Below are positions 23,160 to 32,710 of a stretch of 64,000 nucleotides of DNA, piece after piece (position 1 is the stretch's first letter; each line of letters starts with the position of its first letter). The stretch lies in assembly GCA_963848955.1 (NCBI GenBank), contig CAWKFQ010000021.1, positions 1-64,000 on the forward strand. The letters are read 5' to 3'. The notes under the pieces were generated by a model. The model did not search any database. It was not told the origin of the DNA and saw only the letters and a program-made list of their open reading frames with translations. The position numbers and the translations under genes were made by a program. Source of the stretch: DASUPK01 sp963848955 (GTDB lineage: Bacteria; Actinomycetota; Thermoleophilia; Solirubrobacterales; 70-9).

Positions 23160-23876
23160 CTAACCGAAGGGGCGAGCGCTCGGTGGTGAGACGATCGACC
23201 AGCGCCAGGGAGGTTCCTCGCCCGGCGGGAAGCGGTAGTGGTCCCGGCCGGCAAGCATCTCGAGGGGGATCAGTACCGGATCGTCCTCGAGGCTGAGCCG
23301 AAGGCTGGACGCGGCCGTGGTCTCGCTGGGTCCGGCGAGGCGATCGATTCGCTCCCAAGCCTGAGCCGGGCGATAGAGCCAGTAGGTGATCCGGACAGGG
23401 CCGCCGGCCGAGCGTCGATCCACCACCGAGGTGAACTCCGTGACCCGGCGACGCGACGCGGTGAGGCCCGGTTCGTCGCCGGGCGTGGCGCAGCTCGCCT
23501 GCCGGCAGTAGCGGAAGTCGACCGGCAGCTCGCCGGCGACGGCCGCCGGCTCGGGCGCCAGGTAGCGGACCAGTTTGCCGATCGGGAAGCCGTAGGCGAG
23601 GGCCAGCGGATTGCGCCCGCAGGGCACCGGGTAGCGGGGGGCGCAGGCGATCCGGCGCGCGAGCATCTCACCGAGCTCGCGGTCGCCCCGCCGCGGCGGC
23701 GAGGCGACCAGGGCGGCGATCGCGATCACGATCAGCAGGCCGATCATCCCGCCCAGAGCGAGGTACTCGACCGAGGCGGCGCCTCGGCGTCCGGGTGTGG
23801 GGATATCCGGCACCGGCGCACGCTCTCCCGTCCGGCGTGCCGCATGTCGCGCGGGCCGTGCCGAATCGCCGGCCAA
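23160..23876 (-). CDS. Pilin-like (Flp/TadE-type) secreted or anchored protein
   Basis: A 238-residue protein. After a basic leader comes PGRRGAASVEYLALGGMIGL then LIVIAIAALVA. This has the prepilin-peptidase site (G before AASVE), Glu at +5 and a single hydrophobic helix, as in Flp pilins and TadE-like pseudopilins. The remaining 180 residues are extracellular in type, with four Cys (IACAPRYPVPCG; YCRQASCATPG) that could form disulfides, and a TadE-unlike C-terminus. No tad secretion genes are in the window. It may be a minor pilin that uses a locus elsewhere. Confidence 0.65.
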   Translation of the reverse strand: MAGDSARPARHAARRTGERAPVPDIPTPGRRGAASVEYLALGGMIGLLIVIAIAALVASPPRRGDRELGEMLARRIACAPRYPVPCGRNPLALAYGFPIGKLVRYLAPEPAAVAGELPVDFRYCRQASCATPGDEPGLTASRRRVTEFTSVVDRRSAGGPVRITYWLYRPAQAWERIDRLAGPSETTAASSLRLSLEDDPVLIPLEMLAGRDHYRFPPGEEPPWRWSIVSPPSARPFG

Positions 23877-23902
23877 GGAGTAACCCGGTCTATGATCGAC
23901 GC

Positions 23903-24172
23903 ATGGAAGGCTTTGGCGGACTATTCGGCGATCCGGAGGAGATGCGGCGCCGCATGGAGGAGCTCCAGGAGCAGATGGCGGGAGCTCAGAAGGTGGCGTG
24001 GGCTGACAACGCGATCAAGCTCGCCGTCGAGATGACGGTGGCGGCGATCAGCTCGCTCGACCTGACCGGGTCCAGCGACGAGCAGGCCGTTCAGGTACGA
24101 GACGCGATCCGGATCGTCTTCCCGGAGGCCGTCACTCTGGTGCGGGAGGCCCGGGAGGGCCTTCAGGACTAG
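23903..24172 (+). CDS. Small helical protein, function unknown
   Basis: An 89-residue acidic, mostly helical protein: MEGFGGLFGDPEEMRRRMEE, LQEQMAGAQKVAWADNAIKL, then DLTGSSDEQAVQVRDAIRIV and REAREGLQD. The N-terminus, with GFGG-LFGDP and MEELQEQM, faintly resembles YbaB-type nucleoid proteins, but the rest does not match well. TATGAT ends 6 nt before ATG, giving a clean leaderless start. It lies 13 bp before the SDR gene and may be co-transcribed with it. Confidence 0.7.
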   Translation: MEGFGGLFGDPEEMRRRMEELQEQMAGAQKVAWADNAIKLAVEMTVAAISSLDLTGSSDEQAVQVRDAIRIVFPEAVTLVREAREGLQD

Positions 24173-24185
24173 CCAGCCTGATCCA

Positions 24186-24990
24186 GTGGGCCTGCCGGAA
24201 CCCTCCGTCAGCAACACGGCCCTGGTCACGGGCGCGTCGTCCGGGATCGGCGCGGCGATCGCGGCCGAGCTCGCCTCGCGCGGCTTCTCACTGATCCTGG
24301 TGGCGCGCCGCGAGGAGCGGCTGCTCAGCCTGGCGACGGAGCTCTCATCGGAGCACGGCATCGACGTGGAGGTGATCGCCGCCGACCTCGCCGACGAGGG
24401 GGAGCGTGACCGTCTGCAGCAGGAGCTCGGCGGCCGGGGCCGGATCGTCGAGGTGCTTGTCAACAACGCCGGCTTCGGGCACCAGGCCGACTTCGCGCGG
24501 AGCCCGCGGGAGCGGATGGTGGAGATGGTCCGGGTTAACGTCGAGGCCGTGGTCGACCTGACCAGCCGCTTCGTCGCCCCGATGATGGAACGAGGCAGGG
24601 GGAGCGTCATCAACATCGCCTCGACCGCCGCGTTCCAGCCACTGCCCGGCTCGGCGGTCTACGCGGCGAGCAAGTCCTTCGTCCTCTCCTTCAGCGAGGC
24701 GATCCGGACGGAGCTGCGCGGCACCGGCGTCACCGGTCACCGCCGTCTGCCCGGGACCGGCCAAGACCGAGTTCACCGAGGTCGCCGGCGTCGGTGGAGT
24801 CGAACAGCGGACTCCGGGCGCCGTCTGGACGAGCGTGGAGGAGATCGCGCGCCAGGCGGTGGACGGCGCAAAGCGGGACAAGCGCGTCGTCGTGCCCGGC
24901 ATGCTGAACCGCGCCAGCGCAATCGCGGGCCAGCACAGCCCCAGGGCTGTCGCGCTCCCTCTGATCAGCCGGGTCTGGCGCAACATCTAG
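24186..24990 (+). CDS. Short-chain dehydrogenase/reductase
   Basis: About 267-residue classical SDR. The NAD(P) motif is ALVTGASSGIGAAIA. ADLADEGERD is the adenine pocket and VLVNNAGFG follows. The catalytic Ser is in INIASTAAF and YAASK supplies Tyr and Lys. The Arg-rich RREER after beta-2 suggests NADP preference. One extra G near 24735 (ACCGGTCACC) separates RGTGVT from VTAVCPGPAKTEFTEVAG. The tail VVVPGMLNRASAIAGQHSPR with a final LISRVWRNI is typical of the SDR subgroup that includes DltE-like oxidoreductases. Substrate unknown. Confidence 0.87.
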
Positions 24991-24997
24991 GGACCGC

Positions 24998-25790
24998 ATG
25001 CCCACCCTCGAGGCCCGCGGCATCGAGATCGTGTGGAGCGAGCGAGGAGAGGGCCCGCCAATCCTGCTCGTCCACGAGACCGCCGCCAACGGCGGGGTCT
25101 GGGACGCCGTGGGCGAGGCGCTCGCTCCGCGGGCCCGCGCGATCAGCTACGACCGGCGGGGCTGGGGAGCCTCCACCGCGCCCGAGGGCTACCGGCGGAC
25201 CACGGTGGAGGAGCAGAGCGAGGACGCTGCGGTCCTGCTCGAGTCCGCGAAGGCGGCGCCGGCCGTCGTCGTCGGTGCCGGCATTGGAGCGATCGTGGCG
25301 CTCGATCTCCTGCTCCGCCGCCCCGACCTCGTCACGGGGATGCTGCTGGTCGAGCCACCCGTCCTGCAGCTCCTCCCGATGGCCACCGAGGCGCTCTCGG
25401 CGGACCGGCGGCGCCTGGAGGTGGCTGCCGGCGCGGGCGAGGACGTGATCGACCTCTACCTGTCGGGCGGCCTGCAGGGGCTCGGAGGGGGCGTCGAGCC
25501 GGCTCCCGGCCGAGCTCATCGCGGCCGCCCGCGAGCGGCCCGCGAGCGTGGTCGCCGAGATGGGGATCGCCACCGGGTGGAGGGTGCCGCTGCCGAGCCT
25601 CGGCTCCGCCGAGCGCCCAAGCACGATCGTCACCGCTCCCTCTACGCCGCCGCTCCTCCGGGACGCTTCCGCCGCGCTCGCCTCCCGACTCGCCAGCAGC
25701 TCCCCCAGGGAGGTGGACTCGGGTCAGGCTGCGCCGCATGTCGGCGCGCCGGACGACGTGGCCGCGCTGGCGCTGGAGCTCACTCCGTAG
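24998..25790 (+). CDS. Alpha/beta-hydrolase-fold protein lacking the usual Ser
   Basis: About 263-residue protein with the fold order of alpha/beta hydrolases: ILLVHETAANGGVWDAVGEA, AISYDRRGWGASTAPEGYRR, the elbow VVVGAGIGAIVALDLLLRRP, and MLLVEPPVLQLLP. In the elbow, G-x-S-x-G is replaced by G-A-G-I-G, so the nucleophile is absent and ordinary hydrolysis is unlikely. One extra G near 25490 shifts the frame; the last third continues LPAELIAAARERPASVVAEM. No late catalytic His is obvious. It may be non-enzymatic or a cofactor-independent variant. It lies 7 bp after the SDR gene. Confidence 0.75.
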
Positions 25791-26492
25791 CCGGGAGCGG
25801 CTCCGCCTCGATCTCGATCACGCCCCCGCGGCGGGCCAGCACCGCGCCGCTCTCCAGCAGGACCGCGATGATCGCCGTCGGGATCGCCGCCAGCACGGTC
25901 ACCACGGCATCGGTCCAGAACGCGGCTCGCCCACGCCCGGTGTCCGGGCGAAGGCGCCCAGAGGCCGCCTCGGAGGCGAAGTCGCGGTGGAAGGTGAGCA
26001 GGTTGAGCAGCGTCTGCCACATCGACGCCATTCCGGGGCCGGCGAGGTGGCGAACGCGCCGGAGCTCGAGCCCGCGGCGGGCGAGCAGCAGTGATGCGGC
26101 CCTGCGGGTCGGCTCGATGCCATCGCCGCCCGGTCGGAGGGCCGCCCAGTTCTCGGCTCCCAGCCAGGCCTGCAAGCTCGCCGCGTTCGCGGCCCGGAAG
26201 GCGATCCGGCCATTCCGCCGCTCGGCCTCGGCGAGCAGCCTCTCGGCTGCGGCGTCCGGCGTGGGGACCGCTCCGCGCGTGACGACCAGGCCGCAGTTCT
26301 CGCAGCGATCGATCACCTGGTCCTCGCGTGTGCCGTGATGCGAGGGTGCGCCGCCAGGCGCAACCGTTTCATGTCGGTCTCGATCCAGACGAAGAGCGGC
26401 TCGCCGCAGGCGGGGCAGCGCGGCGTCGCCGGGCTAGCCGCGTCCTCGAGGCTGACGGCACGCCGCCGCCGTGCTCCCAGTCCGATCGGCAT
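25780..26492 (-). CDS. Zinc-ribbon protein of unknown function
   Basis: About 237 residues. Two CxxC pairs, RCPACGEPLFVWIETDMKR and DRCENCGLVVTRG, are about 35 residues apart and would make one zinc ribbon. A helical region follows (RIAFRAANAASLQAWLGAEN; LLARRGLELRRVRHLAGPGM). A hydrophobic stretch (WTDAVVTVLAAIPTAIIAVL) near the end may be a membrane or buried helix. The start ATG (26492) is 5 bp from the stop of the saccharopine-dehydrogenase-like gene. A frameshift near 26375 lies between the two CxxC pairs. The 3' end overlaps the alpha/beta-hydrolase gene by 11 bp. Confidence 0.65.
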
Positions 26493-26497
26493 CGGGC

Positions 26498-27638
26498 TCA
26501 GGCCTCGACCGGAAGGGCCGATTCGACGCCCTCGACATTCCAGCGCACCTCGAAGCGGTCGAGGCCGCCGAGGAAGTCCTTCGGATCGAAGGCCTGGGAG
26601 GGCGCCAGTGCGCCGCGTCCTTCAAAGCCGCTCCCCGCCGCGATCATCGCTCCCTGGGCGATCGCCGCGCGCGGTGAGCCCGTAGACGTCCTTGCCGCTG
26701 ATCACTCCCCTGCGCTCGACCTCGCCACGCTTGGCCTCGCAGACGATCATCCAGCCCATCCGCTCGCGCTGCCCGGCCGTGGGTCCCTCGGGAAGACGAG
26801 AGACCACCGCGCGGGCCAGGCGCTTCAGCGGCGTCCTCATCGCCAGGCCGGCCGGCCGCACCATGGCGGCGGTCAGTGGGGCGAGCCGCTCGCTCCCGAA
26901 CGCCGAGGCGTTCAGGGTCGTACGCACGTTACGGGTGGGGATGTGGCGGGGCACGGTGATCTGCTCTCCGGAGGGGTACCGGATCATGCGCTGGCGACCC
27001 ACCGGCGCCGGGAACTCGTAGGTGCCTGCCTGGGCGTGGCCGCCCGCCCCCACCCAGGTCCCCTCTCGCCATTCCACGCCGCGCTCGCTGATGATCTCGA
27101 GCGTGGTCCGGGCGGTCCCCTGACTCGGGCTGAATCCCCGCCAGCAGTAGTTGATCGAGAGCTCGTCGAGCTCACCCAGGCCGTCGGCCGTGAGCGAGGC
27201 GATCATGTCCCCGGGTACGAAGTCGAAGCCCATCGCGGGGATCACCGCAACCTCCGCCTCGGAGGCGCCCGGGCCGTAGCGCTCGAAGGCCAGCTTCATG
27301 TAGGGCTGCTCGCCGGTCGTATCGAGGTAGTGCGTTCGCGTCTCGACCGCGGCGGCCAGCACCGGCTCGCCGTAGCGGACGAAGGGCCCGGCGCAGTCGG
27401 CGACGACCGCGCAATCGGCGAGCAGCGCGCGGAGCGAGGCAGGGTCGTCGAGGGTGGCTTCCTTGACAGCGACCTCACCCTCGAGCTCCGAGGCCAGCGC
27501 ATCGAGTTTGCGGCGGTTGCGCCCGGAGAGCACCAGGTCGGCCCCGGCGTTCGCGAGCTCGGCAACTACGAGCCGGCCGGTGTACCCGGTGGCTCCGTAG
27601 ACGGCGATCGGACCCTGCTGACCGGAGGTAAGCGGCAT
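26498..27638 (-). CDS. Saccharopine-dehydrogenase-like NAD(P)-binding protein
   Basis: About 379-residue protein with a Rossmann start (IAVYGATGYTGRLVVAELAN; LVLSGRNRRKLDALASEL). ADCAGPFVRYGEPVLAAAVE and HYLDTTGEQPYM then follow. This matches the trans-acting enoyl-reductase/saccharopine-dehydrogenase-like group of actinobacteria. One extra C near 26680 breaks the frame. The true end reads AAIAQGAMIAAGSGFEGRGA, then RFEVRWNVEGVESALPVEA. TATCTT lies 7 nt before ATG. In mycobacteria, relatives reduce polyketide-derived lipids; the function here is not known. Confidence 0.82.
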
Positions 27639-27689
27639 CGCGGCCAAGATACAGTCACGCTCCCGGTCTCTGCTTGAGGGACCCTCTCC

Positions 27690-28756
27690 GTGAACTCGCT
27701 GCCGAGCAAAGAGGAGCTGCTCGCCTTCCAGGCTCGCTGGATGCGCCCTGCAGGGATCAGCGCGCTCCTCGGCGCCCTGGTCATTGCGGCCTCGCTGCCG
27801 CTTCAGCCGTCCACCGGTGGCGACAGCGACGCCGAGCGGCTCACCACGTTCCACGACCAGTCCACCGAGCTGATCGTCGGCCAGGGAGTCCTGATCGGGC
27901 TCGGCATCCTGCTCTTCATCCCGGTGCTCTACGTACTGATCCGCTCGGTCGTGGGCCGGACGGAGCGCGTGCGGCGCGGGATGGTCGCGCTGGCTTTCGT
28001 CGGCCCCATTCTCTTCTCGCTCTCGGGCTTGCTCGTGGCGATCGGCCTGAACGACGTCGCTGACAAGTTCGTCGAGCAGGCACCGGCCAAGGAAAGGCAG
28101 GCGCGCGAACAGGCGGTCGCCGCTCCCAAGCGCGACGACGACTCAGCCGAGCAAGGGCTCGGGAACGACCACCACCGTGCGAGTCGACGACCACCACGCC
28201 GCAGACGACGACCACCCCTCAGTCGACGACCACCACGCCGAGGACCCCCGAGCAGGCCGCGAGCAAGGCGCGAGATGACCTCGCCAGCGACCTGCTCGAC
28301 AACTCCAGCCTGCTCCAGGTCGGCTCGCTGATGCGCTTTGTCGGCCTGTTCGCCCTGGTCTTCGCCCTGATCTACATCCCGCTCTGGTGCATGCGAACGG
28401 GCCTGCTCACCCGGTTCTGGGCGATGCTCGGGCTGGCCCTCGGCGTGTCCCTGCTCCTCATCCCCGTCGGGATCTTCGGCCTGGTGCTCTGGTTCGCGGC
28501 CGTGGGAGCGATGCTGGCTCGCTGGTGGCCGGCCCCCCTGCCGCCGGCCTGGGACGCGGGTGAGGCGATCCCCTGGCCGGGCCGCGGGGACATCGGCCCA
28601 CCCCCGGAGGAACGCGGCGACGCGGGCACGGTCGAGGGCACCGGCAGGGAGATCTCCGAGCAGCCATTGCCTGAGAACGGTGGTCCCGGCGAGGCTCCGC
28701 CCGAGCCCGGCGAGAGTCAGGGCCAGCGCCGGAAGAAGAGGAAGCGGAGGCAATAG
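27690..28756 (+). CDS. Four-helix membrane protein with Thr-rich loop
   Basis: About 355 residues. Two membrane helices occur in the first half (ISALLGALVIAASLPL; GVLIGLGILLFIPVLYVLIR, then MVALAFVGPILFSLSGLLVA). An extracytoplasmic-type linker of Thr/Pro repeats (TTTPQTTTTPQSTTTTPRTP) comes next, then two to three more helices (FVGLFALVFALIYIPLWCM; MLGLALGVSLLLIPVGIFGL). The C-tail is Pro/Gly/Glu-rich and ends KKRKRRQ. A frameshift near 28170 separates the halves. Start GTG 27690. Function unknown; the helix-loop-helix order suggests a small sensor or scaffold. Confidence 0.68.
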
Positions 28757-28814
28757 CCGACGCTTCCGGTGGTTCGGCGGCGGTGTTTGTGGCCGCCGTA
28801 TATGGCGAGGCCGG

Positions 28815-29175
28815 TTAGCGCGAAGGCCTGGGTGGAGCCTGCATCAGCTCGACCCGGTGGCCGCCGGGGGCGATGGCGAAGGCGCGATCGGCGCCCCAGA
28901 GCTGGCGGGTGTCCTCGACCTGGAAGCCGGCGTCCCGCAGGCGCTGCTTGGCCTCGGCGTGGTCGGCGGCCACGACCGCGGCGTGCCCGAGCGCCGGTGC
29001 GGTGTGTCCCTCGGTGAGGATCAGGTGGACTCTGAGTGCCGTCGTGCTCCAGCCAGCGGACGGAGTCGCCGAGCACGTCGGCCGCGGGGACCTCCTCGAA
29101 GCCGAGCAGGCTCCAGAACTCGATCGAGCGATCGGCCTCATCCGGCGGGATCTCCAGCGAGACGTGATGGAGCAC
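28815..29175 (-). CDS. VOC (glyoxalase/bleomycin-resistance-like) protein
   Basis: About 120-residue single VOC-fold protein: MLHHVSLEIPPDEADRSIEF and WSLLGFEEV at the start, then LRVHLILTEGHTAPALGHAA and VAADHAEAKQRLRDAGFQVE, ending FAIAPGGHRVELMQAPP. Metal-type ligands (His near residue 4, Glu in RVELM) are present. One extra G near 29038 (EHDG to ALRVHL) breaks the frame. Substrate unknown. It follows the LPMTG cupredoxin gene on the same strand. Confidence 0.77.
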
Positions 29176-29201
29176 GGCGCCAGCCTTTCAGACCGCGCGA
29201 G

Positions 29202-30023
29202 CTAGAAGATCGAGAGCCAGCGGCGCCGGGATCGCTCCCGGTCCGCCTGCCGCGCGATCAGGCCGAGGGCCAGCAGCCCGAAGCCGACGAGGGCGAGCCC
29301 GCCGACGGCCATGCCGGTCATCGGGAGCGTGTTTGCGTTGCCTGCCGCATCCGGCGAGGCGACCGCCGATGACTCGGAGTTCGCCGAGCCGCTCGAGCCG
29401 GACGAGGAAGCGCCGCCACCGCCCCCTCCGCCGCCGCTGTTCGAGCTCAGCACCCGGATCGTCCCCTTCATGTTCGGGTGGATCGTGCAGATGTAGCTGA
29501 ACGTCCCGGCCTGATTGAAGGTCTCAGAGGCGCTCTGCCCGTTATTCAGATCGGGCGTCTTGAAGCTGCCGTCGTCGGCCGTGGCGTTGTGCGGCGCCTG
29601 CCCGGTGTTGTGCCAGGTGACCGTGTCACCGACCGCGATGCTGACCGAGGTGGGAGAGAAGAAGAGATCGCCCATCGTGACGCTCGCCGAGGCTGACTTG
29701 CGGGCGCCGCCGCCGGAGCCGTCCGCGGGCGACCCTCGGCCGAGTTGCGTGGACGGCTCTCCGGAGCTGCTGGCGGCCTCGCTCGGAGGTCCCGCGGCCG
29801 GCTCCGGCGCCGGCGCCTCGGTCGGCTTCGGCTGGTTGCTCGGCGTGTCGGGCGGCGTCGGCGAGACGACTGGGTTCGTCGGCTCGGTCGTCGTGCCCGT
29901 CGTCGTCGTGGCGTCCGTGGTCGTGCCAGCGTCCTGCGCGACGGAGATCGCGGGGACGGCGCAACTCAACGCCAGGACGAGCATCCCGCTCGCCAGAGCT
30001 CTTGCTCCCTTCATCCTCCGCAT
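29202..30023 (-). CDS. Cell-wall-anchored cupredoxin (LPMTG sorting signal)
   Basis: A 273-residue exported protein from ATG 30023 (ATG 30038 is also possible). The signal peptide is MRRMKGARALASGMLVLALS then CAVPAISVAQ. A Thr/Pro/Ala-rich spacer of about 75 residues follows. The plastocyanin-like domain has copper ligands: His in GQAPHNATADDG, and Cys, His and Met in YICTIHPNMKG. After a Gly/Ser-rich hinge, NTLPMTG is followed by a hydrophobic helix (VGGLALVGFGLLALGLIA) and a basic tail (RQADRERSRRRW). This is a complete sortase sorting signal. No sortase gene is in the window. It lies downstream of the nuo-AEC-ThyX group; respiratory or copper-related electron transfer at the wall is plausible. 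Confidence 0.85.
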   Translation of the reverse strand: MRRMKGARALASGMLVLALSCAVPAISVAQDAGTTTDATTTTGTTTEPTNPVVSPTPPDTPSNQPKPTEAPAPEPAAGPPSEAASSSGEPSTQLGRGSPADGSGGGARKSASASVTMGDLFFSPTSVSIAVGDTVTWHNTGQAPHNATADDGSFKTPDLNNGQSASETFNQAGTFSYICTIHPNMKGTIRVLSSNSGGGGGGGGASSSGSSGSANSESSAVASPDAAGNANTLPMTGMAVGGLALVGFGLLALGLIARQADRERSRRRWLSIF

Positions 30024-30082
30024 CGTAGTACGAGGCATTGACTCATAGTCAACTACGGAAGTATCGGAGGTTCTTGGATTGC

Positions 30083-31723
30083 TCAGCCGAGAGCGCTGAC
30101 GCCCGGTGGGGCGTCGGAGGCGGCCGGCTCCGCCTCGGCGGCGACCCGCTTCCGGTGGGTGCGGATCTCGCTCATGATCCGCTCCAGCCGAGGCTCGGTC
30201 GAGGCGTCGACGTGCGTCATCGCCGCGGCGATGGCCGGATGGACGGAGGCGATCCGCTCGTGCATCGCCTGGGCGACCGCCCGGTAGGTGGGGTGGCCCT
30301 CGCGCCCGGAGCGCAGCTCGATCAGGTGCATCGCCTCGCGTGCGTTCAGGTCCAGCAGGTAGCGAATCCGGTAGCCGAGGCAGAGCGCGTAGGGCGCCGC
30401 ATCGCCAAGGCCGGCCTCCGCCGAGCCGGTCGTGCTCGGTGCGCGAGATCTCCAGCGCCCGCTCGTACTCCGACCCCGCTCCGGCCTCGCGGACCTCGTC
30501 GGGGATCCCGGCGCCGAGGTCGGGGCTGAGGCGCTGCCACTGGCAGGTCAGCATCCGGTGGCGCTGCAGGTCGCGGAAGCCGCCGTAGTCGGAGACGATC
30601 TCGAAGCGGTAGCGGACCGCCTCCCAGCCGCGGCCGGGACGGTGGCGGCGGTTCGGCCGCTCACCGACGAGGTCGGCGATGATCTCGGCCTGCTCGTCGG
30701 GCGGCAGGGCGCGCACGCGGTCGAGGATGGCCCGCTCGGAGCTGCCGGCCGACTCGAAGAGGGAGGCCGCGATCAGCTCGTCCTCGGAGCCGTCGACGTC
30801 GATCAGCTCGACCGACGGCGCCATCTCGTCGCCCACTGAGCGGTCGAGGCCCATCCGCGCGACCCAGCGCTCGGCCGCCTCCCGGCGCCCCTCAAGGTAG
30901 GAGATCCACTCACCGCCGCGATCCGGCCGGTCGACCCGGGCGACGAAGCTCGGCATCACCTTCTTGAGCTCCTCCAGGATCATCGCGGCGAAGTGGCGAG
31001 CCTCGGGCAGGGGCGAGGCCAGCATGCGCAGCAGCATCTGCTCGTAGGCCTGGCCCGAGGCGAAGATGCCGACGTGGCTCAGGGTCGAGGCGGGCAGCAG
31101 TCCGCGCAGCAGGTCGAGCGCCTTGGCCTTGATCGACCGCTGCCAGGCTGCCTCGGGCTCATCGCCTCGCGGCCAGCGCTCGGCGGCCCACTCCTGCACC
31201 TGGACGAGGGAGCGGGAGTAGATCCCGAAGAGCTCCTCCATCGCCGCCCATACTCGGGCCCGAGCTCGTCGTCGCGGTAGAAGCGGTAGCCGCCGCCCGC
31301 CGACTCGGGCAGCGGCTGGTCGTAGGGGATGTAGCGGGTGGACTGCTCGAGATAGGCGGCGAGGCGGCCGCGCTGGAGCACCTTGGTGAGGATGTTCGAG
31401 ACCCACTCGCACGCGACGTGCGCGCCCCCGACCTGCGCGATCGAGTCGTCCCCGTACCCCATGAACACCCGCTCGTAGAGGCCCGCGGCGCGCTCGCCCT
31501 CCTCGCCCTCGAACGGCCGGCCGCCCTCCGGGACGTCGGCGGCGAACTCCTCCAGGTAGAGGCGGCGGGCTGTCCCGGAGTAGCGCGAGTAGCGAGCGAA
31601 GAGCGCTCCCTTGATCGTCTCCGGGAGGTTGACCAGCGCGAAGACGGGACGATCGAGGTTGGTGAAGTGGGGCGAGAGGAGTCTGCGTTCCTCCTCTGTG
31701 AATTCCTCGACGGGGTAGCGCAC
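30083..31723 (-). CDS. thyX-like: Tandem ThyX-like protein (FAD-dependent thymidylate synthase family)
   Basis: About 546 residues made of two ThyX-related halves. The first half has the variant signature RGRLAAYLEQSTRY (canonical RHRxxSxNExSxRY) and the follow-on LLPASTLSHVGIFASGQAYE. The second half has RHRMLTCQWQRLSPDLG and the follow-on YALCLGYRIRYLLDLNAREA then MHLIELRSGREGHPTYR. Neither half keeps the full canonical motif, so a pseudodimer with divided or altered activity is likely. ThyX methylates dUMP with FAD and methylene-THF. Two frameshifts (about 31255 and 30420) need correction. It lies 18 bp after the AEC gene on the same strand, so it may be transcribed with the nuo group. Whether it makes thymidylate is open. 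Confidence 0.78.
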
Positions 31724-31741
31724 GGGCTGGCCAGCCTAGCT

Positions 31742-32671
31742 CTATCCCCAGATCGATTGGGCGATCAGGACGGCCACCACGGCGATCGCGGTGGTCCACG
31801 CCACGGCCTGTGCCGCGAGCTTCGAGTCGAGCCCGTAGACGTGGGCGACCAGGAGCGTGTTGATGCCGCAGGGCATCGCCGCCAGCAGCAGGTAGGGCCC
31901 GGGGAGGTCGATGAAGGGGAGCGAGAGCAGGAGCAGCAGCCCGGGCGCGACCACGAGCCGCAGCAGGATCGCGGCGCCGATCGGCGGATGGAAGGGCGAG
32001 CCGATCCTGACCCGCCGCTCCCCGGCCTCCTCAGCCAGTACCGCCCCTACGGCGAAGAAGCCGATCGGCAGCAGCGCGATCACGAAGCCGCGCGAGATGT
32101 CCACCAGGACATCGGGCGCGAGGGAGTTGGGGACGAGCAGCCCGGCGACCGCGGCGTAGAGCGGCGGATTCCGCGTGAAGAAGGCGACCAGCCGGTCGCG
32201 GAATCCCTCTCCGACCTTGGTGCCGAAGGCCGCTCCGGTGCCGAAGCCGAGCAGGAGGAGCGCCGGTGACGAGACGACGACGTCGTAGACGACGGCCTCG
32301 CCGAGCGCGTCGAAGCCGAGCAGCGAGGCGACCAGCGGATAGCCGAGGTAGCCCGAGTTCGCGATCAGCGTCGCCGTGATCAACGAGCCGGCGGCGGGGC
32401 GCTCCAGCCGCAGCAGCCGCGTGCCGACGAGCCAGGCGATACCGGACGCGGAGAGGAGCGCCACCCACCCGATCACCAGGCCTCCGGCCTCGTCGGTGTT
32501 GATGTGGGTGCGGGCGAGGTTGAAGAAGACGACGAACGGGATCAGCGTGTAGAGCGAGATCACCAGCGCCCGCCGCGCCCAGCCGACCGCGACCGCCGGC
32601 CAGCGGCGCTCGGCGGCCACTCCCGCGCTGCCGGAAACCGCGATGGCGACGATGGTGAGCAGGACGCCCAA
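31742..32671 (-). CDS. AEC (auxin efflux carrier) family transporter
   Basis: A 309-residue membrane protein with about ten hydrophobic segments in two halves. Typical stretches are LYTLIPFVVFFNLARTHINT, TATLIANSGYLGYPLVASLL (family motif around NSGYLGYP) and ILLRLVVAPGLLLLLSLPFI with LLLAAMPCGINTLLVAHVYG. Members export small organic acids or related compounds. The first in-frame start is TTG 32671. An ATG 11 bp upstream in another frame (AGGATGGCGGGCG) suggests a one-base loss near the true start. It follows nuoN directly. Confidence 0.82.
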   Translation of the reverse strand: MGVLLTIVAIAVSGSAGVAAERRWPAVAVGWARRALVISLYTLIPFVVFFNLARTHINTDEAGGLVIGWVALLSASGIAWLVGTRLLRLERPAAGSLITATLIANSGYLGYPLVASLLGFDALGEAVVYDVVVSSPALLLLGFGTGAAFGTKVGEGFRDRLVAFFTRNPPLYAAVAGLLVPNSLAPDVLVDISRGFVIALLPIGFFAVGAVLAEEAGERRVRIGSPFHPPIGAAILLRLVVAPGLLLLLSLPFIDLPGPYLLLAAMPCGINTLLVAHVYGLDSKLAAQAVAWTTAIAVVAVLIAQSIWG

Positions 32672-32710
32672 GCGCCCGCCATCCTCGCGGAAGCGCCTCG
32701 GCGGAGCGCT

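Noticed and set aside
29202..31799. A single 865-residue protein joining ThyX-like and cupredoxin parts
   Set aside because: The join arises from frameshifts; the ThyX-like protein has its own stop at 30083, and the cupredoxin has its own start and signal peptide.
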